Shown one piece after another: positions 26,706 to 36,200 of a DNA stretch of 64,000 nucleotides. Below the pieces are notes generated by a model. It saw nothing but the letters and a program-made list of their open reading frames with translations, was not told the DNA's origin and did no database searches. Both the position numbers and the translations under genes were made by a program. Position 1 is the first letter of the stretch. The number at the start of each line of letters is the position of its first letter. The stretch spans positions 398,475 through 462,474 of the forward strand of contig NZ_JBLTYX010000003.1 of assembly GCF_048066115.1 (NCBI RefSeq), given 5' to 3'. This DNA comes from Niveispirillum sp048066115. Lineage in GTDB: Bacteria > Pseudomonadota > Alphaproteobacteria > Azospirillales > Azospirillaceae.

Positions 26706-29700
26706 TCACGGTGCCGGGGGCGGCGCCGCTTGCGGGACGGGTGCGGGCGGTGCTGCCACCGGTGCCGGGGGCAGGACAGTCAGGCTGCCGGCCGCCGTGC
26801 GGGCATAGCGGCCGCCATCGATCAGGTCGTCCAGCCGGGCCGACGGCAGGGTGAAGCTGCCCTGGGTCACGGCACGCGCCAGATAGACCAGACGGAAATT
26901 GCCATTGTCCGGCATGCCGTCCAGGGCCGCCACGAACCGGTCGTCGCGGAACTCCACCAACGCCGCCTCCGACAGGGTGCCCAGCCAGGACAGGTCGCCC
27001 AGTTGCGCGCTGCCGGCCAGACGCACATTCTCCACCACCAGGCCCGCGGGCAGCGGATCGATCAGCAGCAGCGGGCCGGTCAGCGGCTGTTCAGCCTTGC
27101 CCTCCAGCACCACGACCAGCAGGTCGCCGGCACGGATGGACTTCAGGTTGGCGGGGCGGCCCTTGCCATCCTTGAACTGCCGGGTCAGCGTCAGGCCACC
27201 AGCGGCTTCCGCCTTGTCCGGCGTGGACAGGATGCCGGCTGTGGTGGTCAGGGTGCGCACCGGCTGCTCACCGCGATTGGCGACGGACAGGAGCGCCCCT
27301 TCGGCCAGCGGCCGCAGCAGCGGACGGTCGCCGGTCACCGGCTGGCCATCGACAGTCAGGTTCAGTGCCGTGCCGCGCGTGGCCAGCGCCTGTGCGGCCA
27401 GCAGCAGCCAGGCGCGTTCCTGCGTGGCCACCAGCGCCGGATCGCGCAGCATGGCGGCCAGCGCCGTTTCTTCCGCCTGGATGCGGGCGGGATCGGCATT
27501 GGCGGCGATCAGCAACGCCAGGGTGGCGGCGCGGTCACGCAGGGGGGAACCGAAATCGCGGATGCCGACGGCAACCGGCAACGGCTCATCCAGCTTGGCC
27601 AGGATGTCGCCCGCCCGCTGCCCGTCACCCAGGATGGCGAAGGCGGCGGCGATCTGGGCGCGGGCCAGGCGGGTGGGCACGCGGGCCTGGAACGTCTCCT
27701 GGAAGAAACGCAGCGGCGTGGCGTCGATGGCCCGCGCGCGCGCGGCGACATACAGCGCATAGGCCCGCGCCGGCAGCTCCGCATCCTCCACCCAGCTGTT
27801 GCCGATGGAACGGACCAGCCAGTCCATGCCCCGGCGATAACCATCCTCCGGCACAGTGAACCCGGCTTCGCGCGAACGGGTCAGCACATCCAGCGCGAAG
27901 GCGGTCAGCCAGGGATCGGCGGCCCCGTCATGGGCCCAGAGCGAGAAGGCGCCGTCCGCCCGCTGGCGGCCGATCAGCCGTTCCACCAGATCGTCGGCCT
28001 TGGCTTTGAGCTTTTCATCGGCCGGCAGACCCAGACCCTTCAGCCAATCATTGGCACCGGGCAGGGGCAGCAGGCGGGCGGCGATCTGGTCGGCGGACCC
28101 GAAGGGCCGTGCATCGATCAGCAGCAGATGCGACAGCGCGTCCAACGGTTCCCGCGTGCCGGCCATGGCCAGCTTCCACGAGGTGCCGGCGATGGCGCCA
28201 TCCGGCTTGGGTGCCGTCAGGCTGGCCGTCTGGTTGGGGGCGATGGTGCCGCGCGCCTGGGTGGCCGCGACAGCATGGGCCGGGCGGATATTGATGGGGA
28301 AGCGGCGGGTCAGGCTGTAGCCTTCCGGCCCCGTGATATTGACCACCAGCACGCCATAGCCAGGATCGCCGGCCACCAGCGTGCGGTCCAGCGTGACCTT
28401 CTTGGCCCGCGCCAGACCCTGGAAGCTGGTGTCGGCCTTGCCGCCCTCCAGCTTCACCGGGCCTTCGGCGGTCAACGACACCTTGTAGGCGCCGCGCACC
28501 GGGCCGGACAGGTTTTCCAGGCCCAGCGTGATGCGCGCCCGGTCGCCCGGCGCCAGGAAGCCCGGCAGGGTCATGTCGGTGGCGATATCGTCGCGCACCT
28601 CCAGCGACCCCTTGCCGACGCCGACCTTGGCATCGGTCCAGGCCATGGCGGTCAGGGACAGGCGGCCGGCCATGTCGGGCAGGACCAGGGTGACATCGGC
28701 CTTGCCGTCGGCACCCACGGTGACCACGCCGGAATGCAGCGCCGTCACCGGCCCGGAACGCGGTGCCGTGGTGACGCGGGTACCCTTGCCGTCATTGCCA
28801 TTGGCGGGTGCCGGGGCGGCCCCGCCCTCGTTCGGGCCAACCAGGCGGCCATAGACATCGCGCAGTTCCACGGCCAGCCGGCGCTTGCCCAGGAACCAGC
28901 CGACGGGATCGACGGATTGGGTCTCCGGCAGGCGGGCCACGCCCTCATCCACGGCGGTGACCAGCAGGCGCACGGTCGAACCCGGTTCCGCCCCCGCCAC
29001 GGTGACGGGCAGATGGGCCGACCCGCGCGGATGCACGGCCGGCTGTTCACCGATGGCGACAGACAGCGACCGGTCGGCCGGATCGACGGCGACCCAGCCC
29101 ATGCCCAGCGCGCGGCGCGGCGGCGTGCGGCTGCCGGCATCGGCCGGTGCAAACGCGGTGGCCAGAACATAGGCACCGGCCGTCAGGTCGGCGGGCAGCG
29201 GCAGCTCGACGAAGGCGCCCTCCGTTCCGATCTCGCTGACCAGCGTATGGCGGATGGACCGGTCGGCCAGGGCCAGGACCACGGTGCCGGCATAGGGCGG
29301 GCGCACGAAGACGCGAACCTTTTCACCCGGCTTGTGCAGCGGGTCCTGGACCTTCACCTCCACCGCGTCGGGCGTATCGCCCAGCTTGGCCGATACCCAC
29401 CAGCCGGCGGAAAAGCGGAGCGACGAGGCGATGCCCGTGGCCGGGTCGAACAGTTCCAGCCGGTAACGGCCGGCGCGGACCTGTTCCTCGATGCTGGCCG
29501 GCTTGCCGGCGTCGATATTGATGCTGCCGCCGGTCAGGCGGCGATCCTTGACGATGGTGCGGTATTCCCAGCGGCCATCGGCCGCGTACCATTCGTAATC
29601 GTACTCTTCCTCGAACAGGTCCCAGGACAGGCCGTTGCGGGCGATCCTCTGCCCGTCGGGGGAGATGGCGGCGACATCGACCGACACGGTGGCCCCCTCC

Positions 29701-31592
29701 GGCACCGCATCGCCGCCGAAATTCGGCTTCAGGCCCAGGGCGAAGGGCTGATGCTCCACCGGCAGCACCAGTTCCTTTTCCACCGACCGGCCGCCGACAT
29801 CATGCAGGGTGGCACGCAGCACCGCCTCCATCCGGCGGCTGGTTTCCGGCAGCTTGCCCAGGTCGGCCGCGACCTGCACCTTGCCGTCGGCCCCGGTGGT
29901 GAAGCCGGGCAGGGTACGCTTTTCCGGCGCCAGCCCCTGCTGGGCCAGCCCGAAACGATAGCCCTCCAGCCCCGGCCATGACCGGTCGGTGGGGCGCAGG
30001 GTCACGGTCATCTCACCCGGCAGCAGACCGGCGGCCCCGCCATTCAGGTACCGGGCATCGACCGACAGGGACAGTTTGCCATCGGCACCGATGCGGGCGC
30101 GATCGGCGGAAAGCGCGAATTCCACACGGGCCGGTGCCACCTCACCGACATTGAACTTCGTCTGGCCCACAATAGGACCGTTCGGGTCCAGATGCGCCGT
30201 CGCCGTCCAGCGGCCGGGCGGGGCATTGGCCGGCAGTTCGGCGCGGAGCACATGCGCACCGCCGCCGGCATCATCGACCAGACGGCGTTCGACCTCCAAC
30301 CCGTCGGGGCGGACCACCTTGAAGGTCAACTTCTGTCCGGACAGCGCCTTGGCATCCACGTCGCGCAGCAGCGCCGTCAGCCAGACCGGGTCGCCGGGAC
30401 GATAGGCGCCGCGTTCGGGGAACATATAGGTATCGGCAGTACCAGGTACGACGCGGCCGCCATCGCCCTTGCCGGCCAGTTCCACCGCCGGCGCCCCGAA
30501 ATCCAGCAGCGAGAAGCCGCCATCGGGGCTGGACGCGAACAAAGCCTGGGGTGACGCCTCGTTCACTCCGCCGATCTGCGCCGCCTCGAATCGGGCCAGG
30601 CCATCGGGGCCGGTGACGGCGCGGCCCAGTTCGCGCTTGTCGCGGGCTACCAGGCGCAGTTCGACACCGGGCTGCGGCCGGGCCGTGGACAGGCCACGGG
30701 CGAACACATACAGGCCGTTGCCGGCCTTGAAACTGGTCAGGCCCAGGTCGGAGACGACGAACCATTGCGTGGCGCGCTTGTCCCAGGCCTGGAAGGACAG
30801 AGCCGCATCTTCGGCCACCGCGACATAGACGCCGGGCGGCAGGGTGCCGATCACCGCATCGATGGGGAACGGGGTGGCGGCTGCCTTGTTGCGCTCCCCG
30901 CCGATGGCCATCTCGCCCTTCCAGACGCGCTCGCCCTTCTGGTCCAGCACGTCGCCGATCTCGAAATCGGTCATGCTCTGGTTGGAGCGGCCGTAATAGA
31001 TCTGTTCCACCAGCGCCCGGTCATTCAGCCGCAGCACGGTCAGGCGCGCGCGGGCGACATTGACGCTGCGCAGCGGCAGGCCGTCGCCGCCGACACGTGG
31101 AAGGATATAGCCCTGGCCGCGGAAGGACAGGCTGGGCTTGCGGTCCGGCACGGCCAGATCGCGGGTGACGGCATCGACCAGCTTTTCCTTCGCCCCCGCC
31201 GCCGGCAGGCCGGCATTGATGGTAACGGCATAGCGCTGGCCATGCTTCAAGCCATCCAGGCACAGGCTCTGGTCGCGGGTGGCAATGGTAACGCCCTGGC
31301 CCGGCTCGATGCTGATGAACCGCGCCAGTTCGTTCACCCGCCCGCGCTGGCGCGGCAGGGGACGGGAGAAGGCGAAGCAGGCCTGGGGCCTGTCACGCTC
31401 CGCCGTGATCTCCACGCCGGTCAGTTCGAACGGACGCGTCTCCGGCCCTGCGGCCGGTCCCGGCGGGGCGGCAGGGGGCGGGGCCCCTTCCTGCGCGGCA
31501 AGGGCGGCGGGCGCCAGGATAATACCCGTGGCGAACAGCAGGGCGGAAATGCGCGGCATCTGGATCGGGGGGCGAAGGACGGGACGGGACAT
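26706..31592 (-). CDS. bacterial alpha-2-macroglobulin family protein without thioester
   Basis: A 1628-residue periplasmic protein with signal peptide (ISALLFATGIILAPAALAAQ), a series of macroglobulin beta-domains, a bait-like region (about 870-930), the ANA2/complement-like core (GSLEVRDDIATDMTLPGFL) and an alpha/alpha-toroid thioester domain. Where trapping forms carry P-Y-G-C-x-E-Q it reads PFGSADQ: Cys to Ser and Glu to Asp, so no thioester can form. There is no lipobox Cys after the signal peptide, unlike E. coli YfhM, and no pbpC gene nearby. It probably protects the envelope by a non-covalent or structural mechanism. Start alternatives: 31592 or 31559. Confidence 0.93.
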   Translation of the reverse strand: MSRPVLRPPIQMPRISALLFATGIILAPAALAAQEGAPPPAAPPGPAAGPETRPFELTGVEITAERDRPQACFAFSRPLPRQRGRVNELARFISIEPGQGVTIATRDQSLCLDGLKHGQRYAVTINAGLPAAGAKEKLVDAVTRDLAVPDRKPSLSFRGQGYILPRVGGDGLPLRSVNVARARLTVLRLNDRALVEQIYYGRSNQSMTDFEIGDVLDQKGERVWKGEMAIGGERNKAAATPFPIDAVIGTLPPGVYVAVAEDAALSFQAWDKRATQWFVVSDLGLTSFKAGNGLYVFARGLSTARPQPGVELRLVARDKRELGRAVTGPDGLARFEAAQIGGVNEASPQALFASSPDGGFSLLDFGAPAVELAGKGDGGRVVPGTADTYMFPERGAYRPGDPVWLTALLRDVDAKALSGQKLTFKVVRPDGLEVERRLVDDAGGGAHVLRAELPANAPPGRWTATAHLDPNGPIVGQTKFNVGEVAPARVEFALSADRARIGADGKLSLSVDARYLNGGAAGLLPGEMTVTLRPTDRSWPGLEGYRFGLAQQGLAPEKRTLPGFTTGADGKVQVAADLGKLPETSRRMEAVLRATLHDVGGRSVEKELVLPVEHQPFALGLKPNFGGDAVPEGATVSVDVAAISPDGQRIARNGLSWDLFEEEYDYEWYAADGRWEYRTIVKDRRLTGGSINIDAGKPASIEEQVRAGRYRLELFDPATGIASSLRFSAGWWVSAKLGDTPDAVEVKVQDPLHKPGEKVRVFVRPPYAGTVVLALADRSIRHTLVSEIGTEGAFVELPLPADLTAGAYVLATAFAPADAGSRTPPRRALGMGWVAVDPADRSLSVAIGEQPAVHPRGSAHLPVTVAGAEPGSTVRLLVTAVDEGVARLPETQSVDPVGWFLGKRRLAVELRDVYGRLVGPNEGGAAPAPANGNDGKGTRVTTAPRSGPVTALHSGVVTVGADGKADVTLVLPDMAGRLSLTAMAWTDAKVGVGKGSLEVRDDIATDMTLPGFLAPGDRARITLGLENLSGPVRGAYKVSLTAEGPVKLEGGKADTSFQGLARAKKVTLDRTLVAGDPGYGVLVVNITGPEGYSLTRRFPINIRPAHAVAATQARGTIAPNQTASLTAPKPDGAIAGTSWKLAMAGTREPLDALSHLLLIDARPFGSADQIAARLLPLPGANDWLKGLGLPADEKLKAKADDLVERLIGRQRADGAFSLWAHDGAADPWLTAFALDVLTRSREAGFTVPEDGYRRGMDWLVRSIGNSWVEDAELPARAYALYVAARARAIDATPLRFFQETFQARVPTRLARAQIAAAFAILGDGQRAGDILAKLDEPLPVAVGIRDFGSPLRDRAATLALLIAANADPARIQAEETALAAMLRDPALVATQERAWLLLAAQALATRGTALNLTVDGQPVTGDRPLLRPLAEGALLSVANRGEQPVRTLTTTAGILSTPDKAEAAGGLTLTRQFKDGKGRPANLKSIRAGDLLVVVLEGKAEQPLTGPLLLIDPLPAGLVVENVRLAGSAQLGDLSWLGTLSEAALVEFRDDRFVAALDGMPDNGNFRLVYLARAVTQGSFTLPSARLDDLIDGGRYARTAAGSLTVLPPAPVAAPPAPVPQAAPPPAP

Positions 31593-31765
31593 GGCATAGC
31601 ATGGAACGCCAGGAATATGGCGTCACAACGGCCAGATGAAATTGTTTTCCGGTGGTTTGCAACAGGGTCGTTGGTTTTGGCCCCGCCGACACAGCCGTTT
31701 CATTGCCCGATCGTCGCCATCATGGTAGCGCCATGCTGGTATTTCCCGCATGCCAGAGGCCTTCC

Positions 31766-33169
31766 ATGAGCGACGCCGACGACAGCCCCCTTCCGCGCCG
31801 CCGCCTGCCCGGCCTGGATGCACCCCGGCTGGCCTTGTGGCTGGGCGGTTTCGCGCTGCTGGGGGCGGCCTTGTGGAACGGCTTCCCCATCGTGTTCTTC
31901 GATACGGGCGGCTATATCAAGCGGGTGCTGGATTGGGGGCTGGAGCCCGGCCGGTCCTTCTTCTACGGCCTGTTCCTTTATTTTACCTCCGCCGGCTGGT
32001 TCAGCTTCTGGGGGCCGGCTTTGGCGCAGGCGGTGGTCACGCTGTGGCTGATCCATCTGCTGTTGCGTGTGCATCAGGTGGGTTTCCGCGACTGGCCGCA
32101 GCGTCAGGTGACGGGTGTGGTGGCCATCGCCCTGTCCCTGCTGACCGGTGTCTCCTGGTATGTGGGGCAGCTGATGCCCGACATATTGCTGCCGCTGCTG
32201 GTCCTCTGTTTCTGGCTGCTGTCCTTCCGCTGGGACCGGCTGGAATGGCGGGAACGGGCGGGGGTGGCTTCCATCGGGCTGCTGGCGCTGTTGTCGCACA
32301 TGTCGGGCATGGCGCTGGCCATGGGGCTGGTGGTGACCATCGCCACGGCCAAGGGGCTGGACCGCTGGCGGGGCTGGGGCCTGGCGCCACGTGTCGCGCC
32401 GGCCGCCGCATTGCTGGCCTTGTCGCTGGTGGCCATGCCGACCCTGCACATGGCGCTGATCGGCAAGCCGGGCTTCACGCCGGGCGGGCCGGTCTTCATC
32501 TTCGGCCGGCTGGTCCAGGATGGGCTGGCCCAGCGCTATCTGGCCGACCATTGCCCGGACGCCACCATCAAGCTCTGCGATTATCAGGACCGGTTGCCCG
32601 CCACGGCGGATGATTTCATCTGGCACGCGGACAGCCCCTTCCGGGCCATCGGCTGGTGGGATGGGGCGAACGCGGAACTGTCGCGTCTGGTCGGCGGCAT
32701 CGTCAGCGCCTATCCGGGCGCCTTTCTGCACACCGCCCTGGTGGCCACCTGGGACCAGTTGACCATGGTACAGACCGGCGACGGGCTGGATGAATGGCAG
32801 GAGGTGACGCGCTGGATCTTCTCTTCCCAGCTACCCGGCCGGCGCTATCTGGATTTCATGTCCGCCCGCCAGCAGCGGGAGGAGACGACCCAAGCCCTGT
32901 TCGACGCGCTGAACCTGGTGCATGTGCCGGTGGCGCACCTGTCGGGCCTGGGCCTGATCCTGGTGGCGGTGTGGGGCCTGCGCACCGGGCGGCGTGATAT
33001 GGCCGCACTGGCTTTGTTCACCGCCATCGCCCTGATCGGCAATGCCTTCATCAGCGGGGCGCTGTCCAACCCGCACGACCGGTACCAGAGCCGGATGGTC
33101 TGGCTGGCCGCACTGGTGGTGGGGATGGCGGCGATCGCGCGATTTGGGAAGGCCGGAAAGGAACCCTGA
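31766..33169 (+). CDS. polytopic membrane protein of unknown function
   Basis: A 467-residue protein with about nine to eleven hydrophobic helices spread over the length and a soluble stretch at about 240-370. Features such as FFDTGGYIKRVLDWGL, early in the chain after the first helix, and SNPHDRYQSRMVWL near the C-terminus resemble glycan- or lipid-linked glycosyltransferase-like membrane proteins (GT-C type), but no catalytic motif can be assigned with confidence. The start at 31766 follows AGAGG; about 38 upstream in-frame codons look non-coding. It is divergent from the alpha-2-macroglobulin gene and convergent with the PPC-repeat exoprotein gene. Confidence 0.75.
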   Translation: MSDADDSPLPRRRLPGLDAPRLALWLGGFALLGAALWNGFPIVFFDTGGYIKRVLDWGLEPGRSFFYGLFLYFTSAGWFSFWGPALAQAVVTLWLIHLLLRVHQVGFRDWPQRQVTGVVAIALSLLTGVSWYVGQLMPDILLPLLVLCFWLLSFRWDRLEWRERAGVASIGLLALLSHMSGMALAMGLVVTIATAKGLDRWRGWGLAPRVAPAAALLALSLVAMPTLHMALIGKPGFTPGGPVFIFGRLVQDGLAQRYLADHCPDATIKLCDYQDRLPATADDFIWHADSPFRAIGWWDGANAELSRLVGGIVSAYPGAFLHTALVATWDQLTMVQTGDGLDEWQEVTRWIFSSQLPGRRYLDFMSARQQREETTQALFDALNLVHVPVAHLSGLGLILVAVWGLRTGRRDMAALALFTAIALIGNAFISGALSNPHDRYQSRMVWLAALVVGMAAIARFGKAGKEP

Positions 33170-33207
33170 CATCCGGTATTGTCACCGTCCGTCAGGGTTT
33201 CCTGGCA

Positions 33208-36200
33208 TCAGAAGCCGGTCTCCGTAACCCCGACCAGGTCGAGCATGGCCTGGCCGCTGCCGCCCGTATCCACCGCAAAGGCGGGGCGGCCTTCGCCCCG
33301 GCCGTTGCTGATGTAATGGCTGATCAGCGTGGAATGGTTCAGGCCGAAGGCGTTGAACAGATCCGGGTTCAGCGCTGCATAGGCCTCCGCGTCGAAGCCG
33401 GTGGCCACCCGTCCCTCGGCCCGGCCGCTCTGGATGTAATGGGTGATCAGGCTGGTGGCGTTGAGGCCGAAGGCATTGAACAGGTCGGGGTTCAAGGCCG
33501 CATAGGCTTCCGCGTCGAAGCCGGTGGCCACGCGGCCTTCCGCCCTGCCATTGCTGATGTAATGGCTGATCAGGGCGGTGTGGTTGGTGCCGAACGCCCC
33601 GAACAGGTCCGGGTTCAGGGCCGCATAGGCCTCGGCATCGAACCCCTCGGCCAGGCGTCCCTCCGCCTTGCCATTGGTGCGGTAGTGGCTGGCCAGCGCA
33701 TCCTCGTTCAACCCGAAGGCGTTGAACAGGTCGGGATTGAGTGCCGCATAGGCCTCCGCATCGAACCCGGCGCTGGCCCGGCCTTCCGCCCGGCCGTTGC
33801 TGATATAGTGGCTGACATAGGCGCCGTCATTGTTGCCGAAGACCGACACCAGATCGGGGTTCAACGCGCGATAGGCATCCAGGGTGAAGGCGGCGCCGAA
33901 ATCATCGTTCCGGATGGTTCCGGTCGCACTTACCACGCCGTCGACGGCGTTGCCGGGCAGCAGGGCGCCGGTCACCTGCGACAGGGTCAGGGTGACGGTT
34001 TCATCCGCCTCGGCCTTGTTGTCGTTGCGTATCGGCACCTCGATGGTGACGGAGGTGGCGCCGACGGCGATGGTGATGGTCTTCTCGACCGTCGTATAGT
34101 CGGTGCCGGCCGTGGCCGTGCCGCCGGCGGTCTTCGCCACGAAGGTGACGGGCACCGTCGATGCCGACGACAGGCTGACCGTATAGACCAGATTGCCGCC
34201 GCCTTCCGCGGCGGTCGGCGCGCTGACCGACAGGGTGGGGAAGGATGCCTGGGAGGAGGAAGCCTTCAGCGTGTAGGTGCCCACACCCACATCATTGATG
34301 TTTTCGACCCCCACGAAATAGCGCCCCGAGGTGGTGGGCGTGAAGCTCAGCTTGTCCAGGGCACCCGTATTGACGATGTAGCCGCCAACGGTATCGTACA
34401 TCGCGAGGAAGATGCTGGGCAGCGTACCGCCGCCGCTGGCCGCATCGAAGCCATTGAACTGATAGGTGGCCCCACCCACCAGATCCACGGCGAACCAGTC
34501 CCGATCGTTGCTGATATCGATCTTGCCCGTCGTCTCGCCACCGATCGCCAGCCTGCCCGTCGTATCCTTGATCCCGGAATAATCGTCCGTGACAGTCGCC
34601 GCCGAGAGAGAGTAGCTGCCGGTCTGGCTCTCGACAAAGCTCCCGATGGACACATAGTACCGGCCGGTCACGATGGCCGTGTAGCTCATCTTGTCCAGGC
34701 CGCCGACCTGGAGGTAATTGCCAAGCGTGGAATAGAGCGAGAGCATGATGCTGGGCAAGGTCCCGCCGCCGACGGCCGCGTCGAAGCCGTTGAACTGGTA
34801 GGTCTGCCCGGCCACCAGGTCCACCGCGAACCAATCGCTGTCGTTGATGATGCCGATCGTGCCCGTCACCTGCGGACCGCCGACCACCACGACACCCGTC
34901 GTGTTCATGTTGGCAAGGTAATCGTCCGCCGACAGCGCCTTCGCCTTCAGCGTATAGGTGCCCAGATCGGTGTTGTTGAGGCTTTGCGCCGATATGTAAT
35001 AGCGACCGGATGTGTTCACCGTGACGGTGGCCTGATCGACGGTGGACGTGTTGGAAATGTAGGTGCCCGACGCGTTGAAGAACGAGAGATAGACGCGGGG
35101 CAACGTGCCGCCGCCACCGGAGGCTCCAAGACCGTCGAACTGGTAGGTCGTGCCAGCGACCAGATCCATGGCGAACCAGTCCGCATCGCCGATCGCATCG
35201 ATGGTGGCTTTCGTCTCGCCGCCGACGGCCAGTACGCCCGTGGTGTCCGTCGTCCCCTTGTAGTCGTCGACCGGCGCCATCGACGCCTTCACCGAATAGG
35301 TGCCGGTCTGCGTCTCGAAGGTGCCGCCCACGGACAGGTAGAAGCGGCCGGAAGCGATGGGTGTGTAGCCGGTCTTGTCCGAAGCGCCGATATAGAGGGA
35401 ACCGCCGGTCGACGTATAGAGGTCCAGATAGGCACCGGGCAGCGTACCGCCGCCGCTTTCCGCGTCGAAGGCATCGAACCGGTAGGTCTGTCCGGCCACC
35501 AGATCCACGGCGAACCAATCCTTGTCGCGGGCGACGCCGATAGTCCCCTTCACCTCGGCGCCACCGATGGTCAGCACGCCCGTCGTCTGCGTGCTGCCCA
35601 GATAATCATCCACCGACACGGCCGTCGCCTTCAGCGTGTAGGTACCCGTGCCGCCGAAGCCTTTCGCCGACAGGAAGTAACGGCCCGATGTCGTGGCCGT
35701 GTATTCCGCCTTCTCCAGGCCGCCCAGGGTGGGGATATAGTTACCGGAGGGATCCAGCAGCGTGAGGTTGAGGCCGGGCACCGTGCCGCCGTTGTCGCGC
35801 GCGCCGAGCCCCTGGAACTCGTATGATGTGCCGGCCACCAGATTGACCGCGAACCAGTCATCGTCGCTGGTGTTCCCGATCACGCCCGTCGCTTGGCCGC
35901 CGATCACCAGCAGGCCGGTGGTTGCCGTGCTGGCCGCATAATCGTCCGTGGCCTGGGCTGTCGCCTTCACCGTGTAGGTGCCGCGATCGGTGCTGACAAG
36001 CCCTTCCGCCGACAGGTAGTAGCGGCCCGACACGCTTGGCGTGTAGGTCGTCTTGTCGGCCGTGGCGGCGCCGGAGACCTGATTGCCCGAGGAATTATAG
36101 ACCGACAGATAGATGGCGGGCAGCGTGCCGCCGCCACTGGCCGCGTCGAGGCCGTCGAACTGATAGGTCGTGCCGGCCACCAGATCGACCGCGAACCAGT

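Noticed and set aside
20365..31800. Very long open frames antisense to the RTX and alpha-2-macroglobulin genes (over 1000 codons on the plus strand)
   Set aside because: They follow from extreme GC bias at third positions; their translations are Arg/Gly/His-rich, low in aliphatic content and lack domains, while the minus-strand frames show clear families.
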